Positions 19,240-28,458 of a stretch of DNA of 64,000 nucleotides are shown here, piece after piece. The notes beneath the pieces are model-generated. The model searched no databases and was not told the DNA's origin. It saw nothing but the letters and a program-made list of their open reading frames with translations. Source of the DNA: Kosakonia sacchari (GTDB taxonomy: Bacteria; Pseudomonadota; Gammaproteobacteria; Enterobacterales; Enterobacteriaceae); the NCBI GenBank assembly GCA_900109485.1, contig FOAY01000002.1, positions 308,913-372,912 of the forward strand. The letters are read 5' to 3'. Positions within the stretch are counted from its first letter, which is position 1. Every line of letters begins with the position of its first letter. The position numbers and the translations under genes were made by a program.

Positions 19240-20466
19240 ATGTCGTCATTTGATTATTTAAAAACCGCGATTCGCCAGAAGGGCTGCACATTACAACAAG
19301 TGGCCGATGCCAGCGGTATGACCAAAGGCTATTTAAGCCAGTTGCTCAATGCCAAGATTAAAAGCCCCAGCGCGCAAAAGCTGGAGGCGTTGCACCGTTT
19401 CCTCGACCTTGAATTCCCCCGCCGGCAGAAAAATATTGGCGTGGTATTCGGGAAGTTTTATCCGCTGCATACCGGGCATATCTATTTGATCCAGCGTGCC
19501 TGTAGCCAGGTTGACGAATTGCACATTATCCTCGGCTACGACGAAACGCGCGATCGCGAGCTGTTTGAAGACAGCGCGATGTCGCAGCAGCCGACGGTCA
19601 GTGATCGGCTGCGTTGGCTGCTGCAAACCTTTAAGTATCAGAAAAATATTCGTATTCATGCTTTTAATGAAGAGGGCATGGAGCCGTATCCGCACGGTTG
19701 GGATGTCTGGAGTAAAGGCATCAAAGCGTTTATGACGGAGAAAGGCATTACGCCAAACTGGATCTACACCTCGGAAGAGTCTGATGCGCCGCAGTATTTG
19801 CAACATTTGGGTATTGAGGCCGTGCTGGTGGATCCGCAGCGTACGTTTATGAATATCAGCGGCTCGCAGATCCGCGAAAATCCATTCCGCTACTGGGATT
19901 ATATTCCGACGGAAGTAAAACCTTTCTTTGTCCGCACGGTGGCTATTCTGGGCGGTGAATCCAGCGGTAAATCGACGCTGGTGAATAAACTTGCCAATAT
20001 TTTTAACACCACCAGCGCGTGGGAATATGGCCGGGACTACGTATTTTCTCATCTCGGCGGCGATGAGATGGCGCTGCAATATTCTGATTACGATAAAATT
20101 GCCTTAGGCCATGCGCAATATATCGATTTCGCGGTGAAATATGCGAATAAAGTGGTTTTTATCGATACGGATTTTGTCACCACGCAGGCGTTTTGCAAAA
20201 AATATGAGGGGCGTGAACATCCCTTCGTACAGGCATTAATTGATGAATATCGCTTCGATTTAGTGATCCTGCTGGAAAATAATACGCCGTGGGTGAATGA
20301 TGGCTTAAGAAGTCTGGGCAGTTCGGTTGACCGGAAAGAGTTTCAGGATCTGTTGGTTTCCATGTTACAGGAGAACCATATTGATTTTGTCCGTGTTGAA
20401 TCGGCTGACTATGATTCGCGGTTTCTGCAGTGTGTCGAATTGGTTAAGAAACTGATGGGTGCATAA
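19240..20466 (+). CDS. nadR: Trifunctional NAD regulator NadR
   Basis: This 408-aa protein combines an N-terminal Cro-type HTH repressor domain (about 1-60), a nicotinamide-mononucleotide adenylyltransferase domain with GKFYPLHTGH at 71-80, and a ribosylnicotinamide kinase domain with P-loop GGESSGKST at 238-246. It represses NAD synthesis genes and salvages nicotinamide riboside. ATG 19240 has a GCAGGAGG site. It is the last gene of serB-radA-nadR. Confidence 0.97.
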   Translation: MSSFDYLKTAIRQKGCTLQQVADASGMTKGYLSQLLNAKIKSPSAQKLEALHRFLDLEFPRRQKNIGVVFGKFYPLHTGHIYLIQRACSQVDELHIILGYDETRDRELFEDSAMSQQPTVSDRLRWLLQTFKYQKNIRIHAFNEEGMEPYPHGWDVWSKGIKAFMTEKGITPNWIYTSEESDAPQYLQHLGIEAVLVDPQRTFMNISGSQIRENPFRYWDYIPTEVKPFFVRTVAILGGESSGKSTLVNKLANIFNTTSAWEYGRDYVFSHLGGDEMALQYSDYDKIALGHAQYIDFAVKYANKVVFIDTDFVTTQAFCKKYEGREHPFVQALIDEYRFDLVILLENNTPWVNDGLRSLGSSVDRKEFQDLLVSMLQENHIDFVRVESADYDSRFLQCVELVKKLMGA

Positions 20467-20478
20467 GCGCGGTTACTG

Positions 20479-20503
20479 GCCGGGTATTTTCACTTTACCC
20501 GGC
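20479..20503. terminator. Hairpin between nadR and the LuxR-type gene
   Basis: GCCGGGTA (20479-20486) pairs with TACCCGGC (20496-20503) around a 9-nt loop. It overlaps the stop codon of the minus-strand gene. It could serve both convergent genes, or it could be a single REP-like unit, as no clear T-run follows. Confidence 0.45.
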
Positions 20504-21004
20504 AAGCGGATAACTGGTCGGCTGGTTGCACAAACTTTCCCAGTGATAGTAAACCTGATTCAGCGTCGCGACAGAAGGCTGGTTCACTTTCTTCAGCATA
20601 TTGTATTTGTGGGTGCTGAACGTTTTTACATCCATTTCGCCGTTGCTGAATATATCGGTCTGCGCTTCTCTGTTAATAATATGTTTAAGCAGCACCCTTT
20701 CTTTTCGGGTTAGCGCTAATTTCCCCTCGAGTCTCTTTTTATTTCGCCAGGACTTCTGTTGTAGGGTCCGTTGGAAGACGTCGATTGGCAGGCTTTTACT
20801 TATTTTGAAAAAAGGATACAGCAGAAATTTTTCAAAGGAATTATCGCTTTCCGTAATTTCCTTCAGCGTCGTCAAGGTGGTGATAACAAGCAGGTGATTA
20901 TCAAAATCTATAATCACATCATCCGCATTCAGTTTTATCGCGTGCTGCTGAATAAGCGTGCGCAGACCGCATTTTAAATATGCATTTTCCGTAATGATCT
21001 GCAT
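20495..21004 (-). CDS. Orphan LuxR/GerE-type helix-turn-helix protein
   Basis: I do not recognise this 169-aa protein as a named gene. Residues 98-152 resemble a LuxR/GerE DNA-binding domain: LTRKERVLLKHII, then a second helix, then DVKTFSTHKYNMLKKV as the recognition helix region. The N-terminal 95 residues look like a degenerate receiver-like or sensor domain (IIDFDNHLLVITTL), with no clear phospho-acceptor. This pattern resembles BglJ, YjjQ and RcsA-type regulators. The gene and its upstream region are notably AT-rich compared with the neighbours, and E. coli K-12 has nothing here between nadR and ettA, so it is probably acquired. Target genes are unknown. Confidence 0.75.
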   Translation of the reverse strand: MQIITENAYLKCGLRTLIQQHAIKLNADDVIIDFDNHLLVITTLTTLKEITESDNSFEKFLLYPFFKISKSLPIDVFQRTLQQKSWRNKKRLEGKLALTRKERVLLKHIINREAQTDIFSNGEMDVKTFSTHKYNMLKKVNQPSVATLNQVYYHWESLCNQPTSYPLAG

Positions 21005-21311
21005 TGAATATAACCACGTATTGATTCGGCTTAAGGGGTAATCAATGTTATCCGGTGGCTTTTTCGTTAAGCAATAGTGTGGTTTTTTTATTAATCATCA
21101 AAATATAAAGCTATTTATTTATATCTTTTTGTATTTTTATTCTGTGATGATGTTTTTTTCTGTGTTTTTGTTTTGATTCGCCGTGAGCAGTGAATGCGCG
21201 GATGCCTGGGTTTGATGCGAATATTATGCAAAAACGAAAACACTTTATTTGCTCAGCGTTGCAGATGAATTCTCTGCGCGTTTCGCAGGAAGCCTGGTGG
21301 GGAAGGGGAAA
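21005..21311. other. AT-rich intergenic region upstream of the LuxR-type gene
   Basis: About 300 bp with long T and A tracts, especially 21080-21180, unlike the surrounding DNA. Such composition fits H-NS-bound, horizontally acquired DNA. I see no convincing gene; it should contain the promoter of the minus-strand regulator. Confidence 0.6.
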
Positions 21312-21336
21312 AAGCGGATGGAAAATCCATCCGCTT
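21312..21336 (-). terminator. Rho-independent terminator of ettA
   Basis: A perfect 10-bp stem (AAGCGGATGG with CCATCCGCTT) has a 5-nt loop. Read on the minus strand, the hairpin is followed by a short T stretch (CTTTTTCC). Confidence 0.75.
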
Positions 21337-21345
21337 AAACGGTGC

Positions 21346-23013
21346 TTATTTAGCGATACGTTTGTATTTAATACGTTTTGGCTCCAGCGCTTCAGCGCCA
21401 AGCGTACGTTTTTTATACTCTTCGTATTCGGTGAAGTTACCTTCGAAGAACTCGACTTTACCTTCATCCTGGTAATCCAGAATATGGGTGGCGATACGGT
21501 CAAGGAACCAGCGGTCGTGCGAGATAACCATCGCACAGCCCGGGAATTCGAGCAGGGCGTTTTCCAGCGCGCGCAGCGTTTCGATATCCAGGTCGTTGGT
21601 TGGTTCATCGAGCAGCAATACGTTGCCGCCTACCTGCAGCAGCTTCGCCAGATGCAGACGACCGCGCTCACCGCCGGAGAGTTCGCCAACGCGTTTGCCC
21701 TGATCGGTGCCTTTAAAGTTAAAGCGACCCACATAAGCACGGCTTGGCATTTCGGTATTGCCGATACGCATGATATCCAGCCCGCCGGAAACCTCTTCCC
21801 ACACGGTTTTGCTGTTATCCATCGCGTCACGGAACTGGTCAACCGAGGCCAGTTTCACGGTATCACCCAGGGTGATGGAGCCGCTATCCGGCTGCTCCTG
21901 ACCGGACATCATACGGAACAGCGTCGATTTACCCGCGCCGTTTGGACCGATGATGCCGACAATGGCGCCTTTCGGTACGGAGAAGGACAGATTGTCAATC
22001 AACTGGCGATCGCCGTAGGATTTGCTGAGGTTGCTGACCTCAACCACTTTGTCACCCAGGCGTGCTCCAGGCGGAATAAACAGTTCGTTGGTTTCGTTAC
22101 GTTTCTGGTATTCCGTGTTGTTAAGTTCTTCAAAGCGCGCCAGACGGGCTTTGCCCTTCGACTGACGACCTTTCGCACCCTGACGAACCCACTCCAGCTC
22201 TTTCTCAATGGATTTACGGCGAGCCGCTTCCTGAGAGGCTTCCTGCGCCAGACGCTGATCTTTTTGTTCCAGCCAGGAGGAGTAGTTGCCTTCCCACGGA
22301 ATACCTTCGCCGCGGTCGAGCTCAAGGATCCAGCCAGCGACGTTATCAAGGAAGTAACGGTCGTGGGTGATCGCCACCACGGTGCCTTCGAAGTCGTGCA
22401 GGAAGCGTTCCAGCCACGCAACGGATTCAGCATCAAGGTGGTTAGTCGGTTCGTCGAGCAGCAGCATGTCCGGCTTTTCGAGCAGCAGGCGACACAGCGC
22501 GACGCGGCGGCGTTCGCCACCGGAAAGATTAGCGACTTTGGCATCCCAGTCCGGCAGGCGCAGGGCATCCGCCGCGCGCTCCAGTTGCACGTTCAGGTTG
22601 TGACCGTCGTGCGCCTGGATAATCTCTTCAAACTTACCTTGCTGCGCGGCCAGCTTGTCGAAGTCTGCATCCGGTTCCGCGTACTTCGCGTACACTTCAT
22701 CCAGACCTTTCAGCGCGTTAACCACTTCGGAAACGGCTTCTTCAACCGATTCACGGACAGTATGTTCCGGGTTCAGTTGTGGTTCCTGCGGCAGATAACC
22801 AATTTTGATGCCAGGCTGCGGGCGGGCTTCACCTTCGATATCTGTATCGATGCCGGCCATGATGCGCAGCAGGGTAGACTTACCGGCACCGTTAAGACCC
22901 AGCACGCCGATTTTTGCGCCCGGGAAGAAGCTTAGCGAGATATTTTTCAGAATATGACGTTTCGGCGGGACAACTTTGCCGACACGATGCATGGTATATA
23001 CGAATTGAGCCAC
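21346..23013 (-). CDS. ettA: Energy-dependent translational throttle protein EttA (ABC-F)
   Basis: This 555-aa ABC-F protein binds the ribosomal E site and gates entry into elongation according to the ADP/ATP ratio. It has two ABC domains: Walker A GLNGAGKST (39-47) with signature LSGGERRRV, and a second GPNGAGKST with LSGGERGRL, separated by the charged ABC-F linker that includes KELEWVRQGAKGRQSKGKAR. There are no transmembrane segments. The start is GTG 23013, as in E. coli (MAQFVYTMHR), with a GAGGCGAAG site; longer in-frame extensions are not supported. Confidence 0.96.
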   Translation of the reverse strand: MAQFVYTMHRVGKVVPPKRHILKNISLSFFPGAKIGVLGLNGAGKSTLLRIMAGIDTDIEGEARPQPGIKIGYLPQEPQLNPEHTVRESVEEAVSEVVNALKGLDEVYAKYAEPDADFDKLAAQQGKFEEIIQAHDGHNLNVQLERAADALRLPDWDAKVANLSGGERRRVALCRLLLEKPDMLLLDEPTNHLDAESVAWLERFLHDFEGTVVAITHDRYFLDNVAGWILELDRGEGIPWEGNYSSWLEQKDQRLAQEASQEAARRKSIEKELEWVRQGAKGRQSKGKARLARFEELNNTEYQKRNETNELFIPPGARLGDKVVEVSNLSKSYGDRQLIDNLSFSVPKGAIVGIIGPNGAGKSTLFRMMSGQEQPDSGSITLGDTVKLASVDQFRDAMDNSKTVWEEVSGGLDIMRIGNTEMPSRAYVGRFNFKGTDQGKRVGELSGGERGRLHLAKLLQVGGNVLLLDEPTNDLDIETLRALENALLEFPGCAMVISHDRWFLDRIATHILDYQDEGKVEFFEGNFTEYEEYKKRTLGAEALEPKRIKYKRIAK

Positions 23014-23227
23014 GTTGGACTTCGCCTCTTTGTCATGAGAGTAGTATTCAACAGCGGAGTGTAGCGGTTTTCGACGCTTAATCCCAGCCAACAGCACCCA
23101 CACTGTTAAATCGCCACAAAAAGGTAAAAAAGTGTGCAGAACATGGCGCGTAGCGGCATGCCCGGTTAGCATTAACTCATTACGCGGCATGATGCTGCCA
23201 ATAACGTGACAGAAAGAGGAAAGAGCT

Positions 23228-25168
23228 GTGCAGAGAGCTAAACATGCCGCCTGGCGATTTGCGGCGGCCTGCGTTTGTTTGCTGTCCCTCAGCAATATGG
23301 CGCGCGCAGATTCACTGGATGAACAACGTAACCGTTATGCGCAGATCAAAAGCGCATGGGATAACAAGCAAATGGATGTCGTGCAGCAACTGCTGCCCAC
23401 GCTGACTCATTATCCGCTGTATCCCTATTTGCAATATCGCCAGATTACCGACGATCTGATGAATCAACCGGCCATCGCGGTGACCAACTTTGTGCAGCAG
23501 AACCCGACGCTGCCGCCAGCACGCACACTGAAATCCCGTTTTGTTAACGAACTGGCGCGGCGTGAAGACTGGCGCGGGCTGCTGGCTTTCAGCCCGGAAA
23601 AACCCGCCACTACCGAAGCGCAATGTAACTACTATTTCGCCAAGTGGAGCACCGGGCAGGCAGATGAGGCGTGGGCGGGAGCAAAAGAGCTCTGGTTGAG
23701 CGGTAAAAGCCAACCGAATGCCTGTGACCGGTTGTTTGGTGCCTGGCGCGCTTCCGGAAAGCAGGATCCGCTGGCATTTCTTGAACGTATCCGGCTGGCG
23801 ATGAAAGCCGGTAATACGCAACTGGTAACGCTGCTGGCCGGGCAGATGCCCGCTGATTATCAAACTATCTCGCAGGCCATCATTAACCTTGCCAACAATC
23901 CCAACAGCGTTATGACGTTTGCTACCACCACCGGCGCGACCGACTTTACCCGGCAAATGGCGGCGGAAGCGTTTGAAAGCGTTGCCCGGCAGGATGTGGA
24001 AAATGCCCGTTTGCTGATCCCTTCGCTGGCGCAGGCGCAGCAACTGACGGAGGATCAAATCCAGACGCTGCGTGATATTGTCGCCTGGCGTTTGATGGGG
24101 AATGACGTCACCAGCGAACAGGCGCGCTGGCGTGATGATGCGGTGATGCGTTCGCAATCCACATCACTTCTGGAGCGGCGGGTGCGGATGGCGATCGGAG
24201 CAGGCGATCGTCGCGGTCTGAATACCTGGCTTTCCCGTTTGCCGATGGAGGCGAAAGAGAAAGATGAGTGGCGTTACTGGCAGGCTGATTTGTTGCTGGA
24301 GCGCGGCCGCGATGAAGAGGCCAAATCGATCCTGCATGCGCTGATGCAGCAACGCGGCTTTTACCCGATGGCGGCAGCGCAGCGTTTAGGGGAAGATTAC
24401 CAACTTCAGATCGATAAAGTGCCTGGTAACCCCGATCCGGCGTTGGTTCAGGGTGCTGAAATGGCTCGCGTACGCGAATTGATGTACTGGGGGCTGGATA
24501 ATACCGCCCGCAGCGAATGGGCTAATCTGGTCACCAGCCGCCCGCAGCAAGAGCAGGCGCAGCTGGCGCGCTATGCATTCAACCAGCACTGGTGGGATCT
24601 CAGCGTGCAGGCCACCATTGCCGGTAAATTATGGGATCATCTGGAAGAGCGATTCCCGCTGGCCTACAGCGATTTGTATGCGCGTTACACCAACGGTAAA
24701 GCCATTAGCCAGAGCTATGCGATGGCGATTTCCCGTCAGGAGAGCGCATGGAATCCAACGGCGCGTTCACCGGTCGGCGCGAGCGGGTTAATGCAGATTA
24801 TGCCCGGCACCGCCACCCATACAGTGAAGATGTTTAACATTGCCGGTTATCGCAATGCCAGCCAGCTTTTCGATCCGGAAACCAACATCAACATTGGCAC
24901 CAGCTACCTGCAATATGTTTATCAGCAGTTCGGCAACAACCGGATTTTCTCGTCGGCGGCGTATAACGCCGGGCCGGGCAGGGTACGTAGCTGGTTGAAC
25001 AACAGCGCCGGAAAACTGGATGCCGTGGCGTTTGTGGAGAGTATTCCGTTCTCGGAAACCCGCAGCTACGTGAAAAACGTCCTCGCTTACGATGCCTACT
25101 ACCGTTATTTCCTCGATGGTGGCAAACCGGTCATCTTTAATGACGACGAGTGGCAGCGCCGTTACTGA
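23228..25168 (+). CDS. slt: Soluble lytic murein transglycosylase Slt70
   Basis: This 646-aa periplasmic enzyme cleaves peptidoglycan glycan strands with formation of 1,6-anhydro-muropeptides. A signal peptide (about 1-27, ending MARA) precedes the alpha-helical U and L superhelical domains, then the C-terminal goose-lysozyme-like SLT domain. The catalytic Glu505 lies in SRQESAW, and GLMQIMP and AYNAGPGRV motifs follow. The start is GTG 23228, divergent from ettA. trpR follows after 98 bp with its own promoter. Confidence 0.97.
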   Translation: MQRAKHAAWRFAAACVCLLSLSNMARADSLDEQRNRYAQIKSAWDNKQMDVVQQLLPTLTHYPLYPYLQYRQITDDLMNQPAIAVTNFVQQNPTLPPARTLKSRFVNELARREDWRGLLAFSPEKPATTEAQCNYYFAKWSTGQADEAWAGAKELWLSGKSQPNACDRLFGAWRASGKQDPLAFLERIRLAMKAGNTQLVTLLAGQMPADYQTISQAIINLANNPNSVMTFATTTGATDFTRQMAAEAFESVARQDVENARLLIPSLAQAQQLTEDQIQTLRDIVAWRLMGNDVTSEQARWRDDAVMRSQSTSLLERRVRMAIGAGDRRGLNTWLSRLPMEAKEKDEWRYWQADLLLERGRDEEAKSILHALMQQRGFYPMAAAQRLGEDYQLQIDKVPGNPDPALVQGAEMARVRELMYWGLDNTARSEWANLVTSRPQQEQAQLARYAFNQHWWDLSVQATIAGKLWDHLEERFPLAYSDLYARYTNGKAISQSYAMAISRQESAWNPTARSPVGASGLMQIMPGTATHTVKMFNIAGYRNASQLFDPETNINIGTSYLQYVYQQFGNNRIFSSAAYNAGPGRVRSWLNNSAGKLDAVAFVESIPFSETRSYVKNVLAYDAYYRYFLDGGKPVIFNDDEWQRRY

Positions 25169-25192
25169 TTTCTAAGGTTTATGCTATGCTGT

Positions 25193-25210
25193 GTACTCTT
25201 TAACGAGTAC
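25193..25210. promoter_or_regulatory. TrpR operator and promoter of trpR
   Basis: GTACTCTTTAACGAGTAC is a near-palindromic TrpR operator of the type known at trpR itself (autoregulation). It overlaps the start of the transcription region about 60 bp before the trpR ATG. Confidence 0.85.
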
Positions 25211-25266
25211 ACTCTTTTCGGAAGCCTGTCTAAAGGGCTTCCGAAACCAACGAATGGCGGACAACT

Positions 25267-25596
25267 ATGACTCAGCAATCTCCTTATTCAGCAGCAATGG
25301 CCGAACAGCGCGACCAGGAGTGGCGACGCTTTGTCGAGTTGGTCAGGCAGTCATATGAAAAGGATCTGCATCTTCCGCTGCTTAATTTGATGCTTACGCC
25401 GGATGAGCGCGAGTCGTTGGGTACGCGGGTGCGAATTATCGAAGAGTTGTTGCGCGGCGAGATGAGCCAGCGCGAGCTGAAAAACGAACTGGGCGCGGGC
25501 ATTGCGACCATTACCCGCGGCTCAAACAGCCTGAAAGCGGCGCCTGCCGATTTGCGCCTGTGGCTGGAGCAGACGCTGCTGAACGATCAGCGGTAA
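25267..25596 (+). CDS. trpR: Trp operon repressor TrpR
   Basis: This 109-aa all-helical dimeric repressor binds tryptophan and then shuts trpEDCBA, aroH and its own gene. The helix-turn-helix (about 67-92) contains [21 protein letters not shown]. Length and start match the E. coli protein (108 aa). Its last 10 bp overlap the 3' end of convergent yjjX. Confidence 0.97.
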   Translation: MTQQSPYSAAMAEQRDQEWRRFVELVRQSYEKDLHLPLLNLMLTPDERESLGTRVRIIEELLRGEMSQRELKNELGAGIATITRGSNSLKAAPADLRLWLEQTLLNDQR

Positions 25597-26102
25597 ACCG
25601 CGTTATGAAACGGGCTTAGCGCCAGAATTACCGCCTGGTGGTAAACGCTCTCGCGGGTGAGTTTACCGGCAGTGAAAACACCAATCGCCCCCTCTTTACG
25701 GCCAATCTCATCAATGCCGGTGTAGTGTGACATCACCGGTCCGAGCGCTTCACCGGCGCGCACTCTCTGCAAAATGATCTCTGGCAGCGGCAGCGTGGCT
25801 GAGCGCGCTTCGCCCTGCATTTCTGGGGTTTCGATGACGACCCAGCTAAACGTACTACCTTCATCAATCCCTGCTTCAATGGCAACCCAGAAATCGGCGT
25901 CAGGCCGCAGCTTGCGGGCATTGCTCACGCGATTACGTGCGCCAGCCCGCGTTTCCTGACTGCCAAACGGCTGTTCAGGCACGCCGCTATCGACGGAGAC
26001 AGATTCTATATGGCAGGATCCTTCGCCGAAGATCTCGTTAAAGGCGTGCAGAATAGCCCGAATTTTCGCGGGATTTGTGGTAGCTGAGACAACATGGTGC
26101 AT
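25587..26102 (-). CDS. yjjX: Inosine/xanthosine triphosphatase YjjX
   Basis: This 171-aa house-cleaning NTPase hydrolyses ITP and XTP, keeping deaminated purines out of nucleic acids. The fold is that of the Maf/Ham1-related ITPase group; the N-terminal SATTNPAKI and internal [12 protein letters not shown] segments are typical. It overlaps trpR tail-to-tail by 10 bp and is divergent from gpmB. Confidence 0.94.
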   Translation of the reverse strand: MHHVVSATTNPAKIRAILHAFNEIFGEGSCHIESVSVDSGVPEQPFGSQETRAGARNRVSNARKLRPDADFWVAIEAGIDEGSTFSWVVIETPEMQGEARSATLPLPEIILQRVRAGEALGPVMSHYTGIDEIGRKEGAIGVFTAGKLTRESVYHQAVILALSPFHNAVYR

Positions 26103-26201
26103 AATCTATAATTGGCTTGTCCGAAACGAGACGCGTTCTTTATCCCGGACAGAGGCCTTCCTCAGATAATAAATTCATCGCAGTATAATGGATAAAAAAG
26201 C

Positions 26202-26849
26202 ATGTTACAGGTATACCTTGTTCGCCACGGTGAAACGCAGTGGAACGCCGAGCGTCGTATTCAAGGCCAGTCAGACAGTCCGTTAACCGACAAAGGGGAA
26301 ACGCAGGCGTGGCAGGTGGCTGAACGCGCGAAAGCGCTGGGCATCACCCATATTATTGCCAGCGATCTGGGGCGTACCCGTCGCACGGCGGAGATCATCG
26401 CTGATGCCTGCGGTTGCGAAATTACGCTTGAGCCGCGTCTGCGCGAGCTGGATATGGGCGTGCTCGAACGCCGCCATATCGATTCCCTGACGGAAGAAGA
26501 AGAGAGCTGGCGTCGCCAGTTAGTGAATGGCACGGCAGATGGCCGTATTCCTGACGGTGAGTCGATGCAGGAGCTGAGCGATCGTATGCACGCCGCGCTG
26601 GCGACTTGTCTGGAGCTACCGGAAGGAAGCCGCCCAATGCTGGTCAGTCACGGTATGGCGCTGGGCTGCCTGGTGAGTACCATTCTCGGGCTTCCGGCTT
26701 ATGCAGAACGTCGTTTGCGTCTGCGCAACTGCTCCATCTCCCGCATCGATTACCAGCACAGCCCGTGGCTGGCATCCGGCTGGGTGGTGGAAACCGCAGG
26801 CGATGTTTCGCATCTCGACGCCCCGGCGCTGGATGAATTACAGCGTTAA
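26202..26849 (+). CDS. gpmB: Histidine-phosphatase family protein GpmB (YtjC)
   Basis: This 215-aa member of the phosphoglycerate mutase-like family has the phosphohistidine motif VRHGETQWN (His9) and a partner SHGMALG motif. Although named phosphoglycerate mutase 2, it is probably a phosphatase with a different substrate. Its last 4 bp overlap the 3' end of convergent rob. Confidence 0.94.
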   Translation: MLQVYLVRHGETQWNAERRIQGQSDSPLTDKGETQAWQVAERAKALGITHIIASDLGRTRRTAEIIADACGCEITLEPRLRELDMGVLERRHIDSLTEEEESWRRQLVNGTADGRIPDGESMQELSDRMHAALATCLELPEGSRPMLVSHGMALGCLVSTILGLPAYAERRLRLRNCSISRIDYQHSPWLASGWVVETAGDVSHLDAPALDELQR

Positions 26850-27718
26850 CGGCGGATAGGCACCAGATATTCGCAGCGAATGTGTAACGGCGGCTCACGG
26901 TCGCGTGAGTCGTCATGCTGCGGGTAGAAATGCTCAATATCCTGACCTTTGCGGCGCGTAAGGTTGAGCATTGGCATGCACGTACCATAAACGGTCAGAA
27001 TAAAGTTCTGTAATTCGCCCGGAGAGCCTTCAAAAGAGAAGGCCACGTAATCGCCGCCCTCCAGTAATACCGGCTGTGCATTGCTCAAATAACCATTCGC
27101 CATTTCCGGCGTCAGCGCCGTGGTGTAAAACACCTCCTGCTCATCATCTTTCTCGAGGCTCGGGCGTGGTTCGTGCAGCCCGTACAACTCCTGAGGAAGC
27201 GTCGGCGCATTGCTTAAAAATTCACGCCAGAACTGGATGCGCATTTGGTTTCGGAAATCGGAGATCTCCTCCAGCGAGCAGGTGTAGCTCTGCGTTGTGC
27301 CGATCAGGTGCATCTGCGGCAGCGTTACAAACTCATGTTTAGGCAGGGTAAACTCGCCAAGACGCAGCGGCGGGCGGATGCCAAAGGCGCTCCAGTCCGG
27401 CGAACGGCGATAGAGTGCTGGCGTGACGGTAAACTGTTTTTTAAAAGCCCGGGTGAACGTTTGCTGTGAATCGAAACGATACTGTAGCGCAATATCAAGA
27501 ATAGGACGGGCGGTAAGCCGTAATGCGACTGCGGATTTTGACAGGCGACGAGCGCGGATGTAAGCGCCAATGGCGTGGCCGGTGACGTCTTTGAACATCC
27601 GTTGCAAATGCCACTTGGAATAGCCCGCTTTTGCCGCCACATTATCTAATGAGAGTGGCTGATCCAGATGGCCTTCCAGCCAGGCGAGTAGGTCGCGAAT
27701 GATCCCAGCCTGATCCAT
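26846..27718 (-). CDS. rob: AraC-family regulator Rob
   Basis: This 290-aa regulator first found as a right-origin-binding protein activates the mar/sox/rob regulon (efflux, superoxide and solvent tolerance). The N-terminal double HTH (about 1-110) includes LSLDNVAAKAGYSKWHLQRMF. The C-terminal GyrI-like effector-binding domain (about 120-290) responds to ligands such as bile salts in E. coli. The N-terminal half is nearly identical to E. coli, while the C-terminal half has diverged more. Confidence 0.97.
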   Translation of the reverse strand: MDQAGIIRDLLAWLEGHLDQPLSLDNVAAKAGYSKWHLQRMFKDVTGHAIGAYIRARRLSKSAVALRLTARPILDIALQYRFDSQQTFTRAFKKQFTVTPALYRRSPDWSAFGIRPPLRLGEFTLPKHEFVTLPQMHLIGTTQSYTCSLEEISDFRNQMRIQFWREFLSNAPTLPQELYGLHEPRPSLEKDDEQEVFYTTALTPEMANGYLSNAQPVLLEGGDYVAFSFEGSPGELQNFILTVYGTCMPMLNLTRRKGQDIEHFYPQHDDSRDREPPLHIRCEYLVPIRR

Positions 27719-27933
27719 ACAATATCCTCTTCCTTAATACAGCGATGAACACCTGATACCAGGGGACGGATAATAGCGGGTTTTTAGGGCTTTAGCATTC
27801 GGTGTTTTTTTTGTGCACAAATTCGCATTGTGACTGATTTTCATCATGAATTTTGTAAATCGGTGATCTGCAAACAGTTTCTCATTAGAAAACTGAATAG
27901 TTGCTAAACGTAATATTCAAAAATGGTAACAAT

Positions 27934-28407
27934 ATGAAATACACGAAGTTATGCATTCCTGCGTTGATGTTGGTGGTGTGGGGTTCAGCCCACGCGGAAC
28001 AGATTGGTTCTGTGGATACGGTCTTTAAAATGTTTGGCCCGGATCACAAAATTGTCGTTGAGGCATTTGACGACCCGGACGTTAAAAACGTGACCTGTTA
28101 TATCAGCCGGGCGAAAACCGGCGGTATCAAAGGCGGGCTGGGGCTGGCGGAGGACACTTCGGATGCTGCCATTTCTTGCCAGCAGGTTGGGCCGGTTGAA
28201 CTGAGCGATAAAATTAAAAACGGCAAGGCGCAGGGCGATGTGGTCTTCCAGAAACGGACTTCGCTGGTATTTAAAAAATTGCAGGTAGTGCGTTTCTATG
28301 ACGCAAAACGTAACACTTTGGCATATTTAGCCTACTCCGACAAAGTAGTCGAAGGTTCGCCGAAGAATGCTTTAAGTGCAGTTCCTATCATTCCGTGGAG
28401 CAAATAG
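27934..28407 (+). CDS. creA: CreA family protein (periplasmic)
   Basis: This 157-aa DUF/CreA protein has a signal peptide (about 1-21, ending SAHA) and a conserved domain with the ...[18 protein letters not shown] segment. Function is not established. In E. coli it precedes the creBCD two-component system, but here a terminator and arcA follow directly, so creBCD are missing. ATG 27934 is preferred to the upstream ATG at 27901 because it restores the signal peptide and E. coli length. Confidence 0.94.
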   Translation: MKYTKLCIPALMLVVWGSAHAEQIGSVDTVFKMFGPDHKIVVEAFDDPDVKNVTCYISRAKTGGIKGGLGLAEDTSDAAISCQQVGPVELSDKIKNGKAQGDVVFQKRTSLVFKKLQVVRFYDAKRNTLAYLAYSDKVVEGSPKNALSAVPIIPWSK

Positions 28408-28420
28408 CGGAAATAAAAAA

Positions 28421-28438
28421 GCGGCGCCTGAGCGCCGC
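28421..28438. terminator. Bidirectional terminator between creA and arcA
   Basis: A perfect 7-bp GC stem (GCGGCGC with GCGCCGC) has a 4-nt loop. It is flanked by A-run (28415-28420) on the left and T-run (28439-28446) on the right, so it works for creA and, in reverse, for arcA. Confidence 0.85.
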
Positions 28439-28458
28439 TTTTTTTTATCAATCTTCGC

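Noticed and set aside
21190-22935. A 581-aa plus-strand ORF opposite ettA
   Set aside because: It mirrors the codon pattern of ettA and crosses its terminator. The translated sequence has no recognisable motif.
23014-23295. N-terminal extension of ettA to 649 aa
   Set aside because: The extension runs through the slt signal-peptide region. The GTG at 23013 has a good ribosome site and gives the known EttA length.
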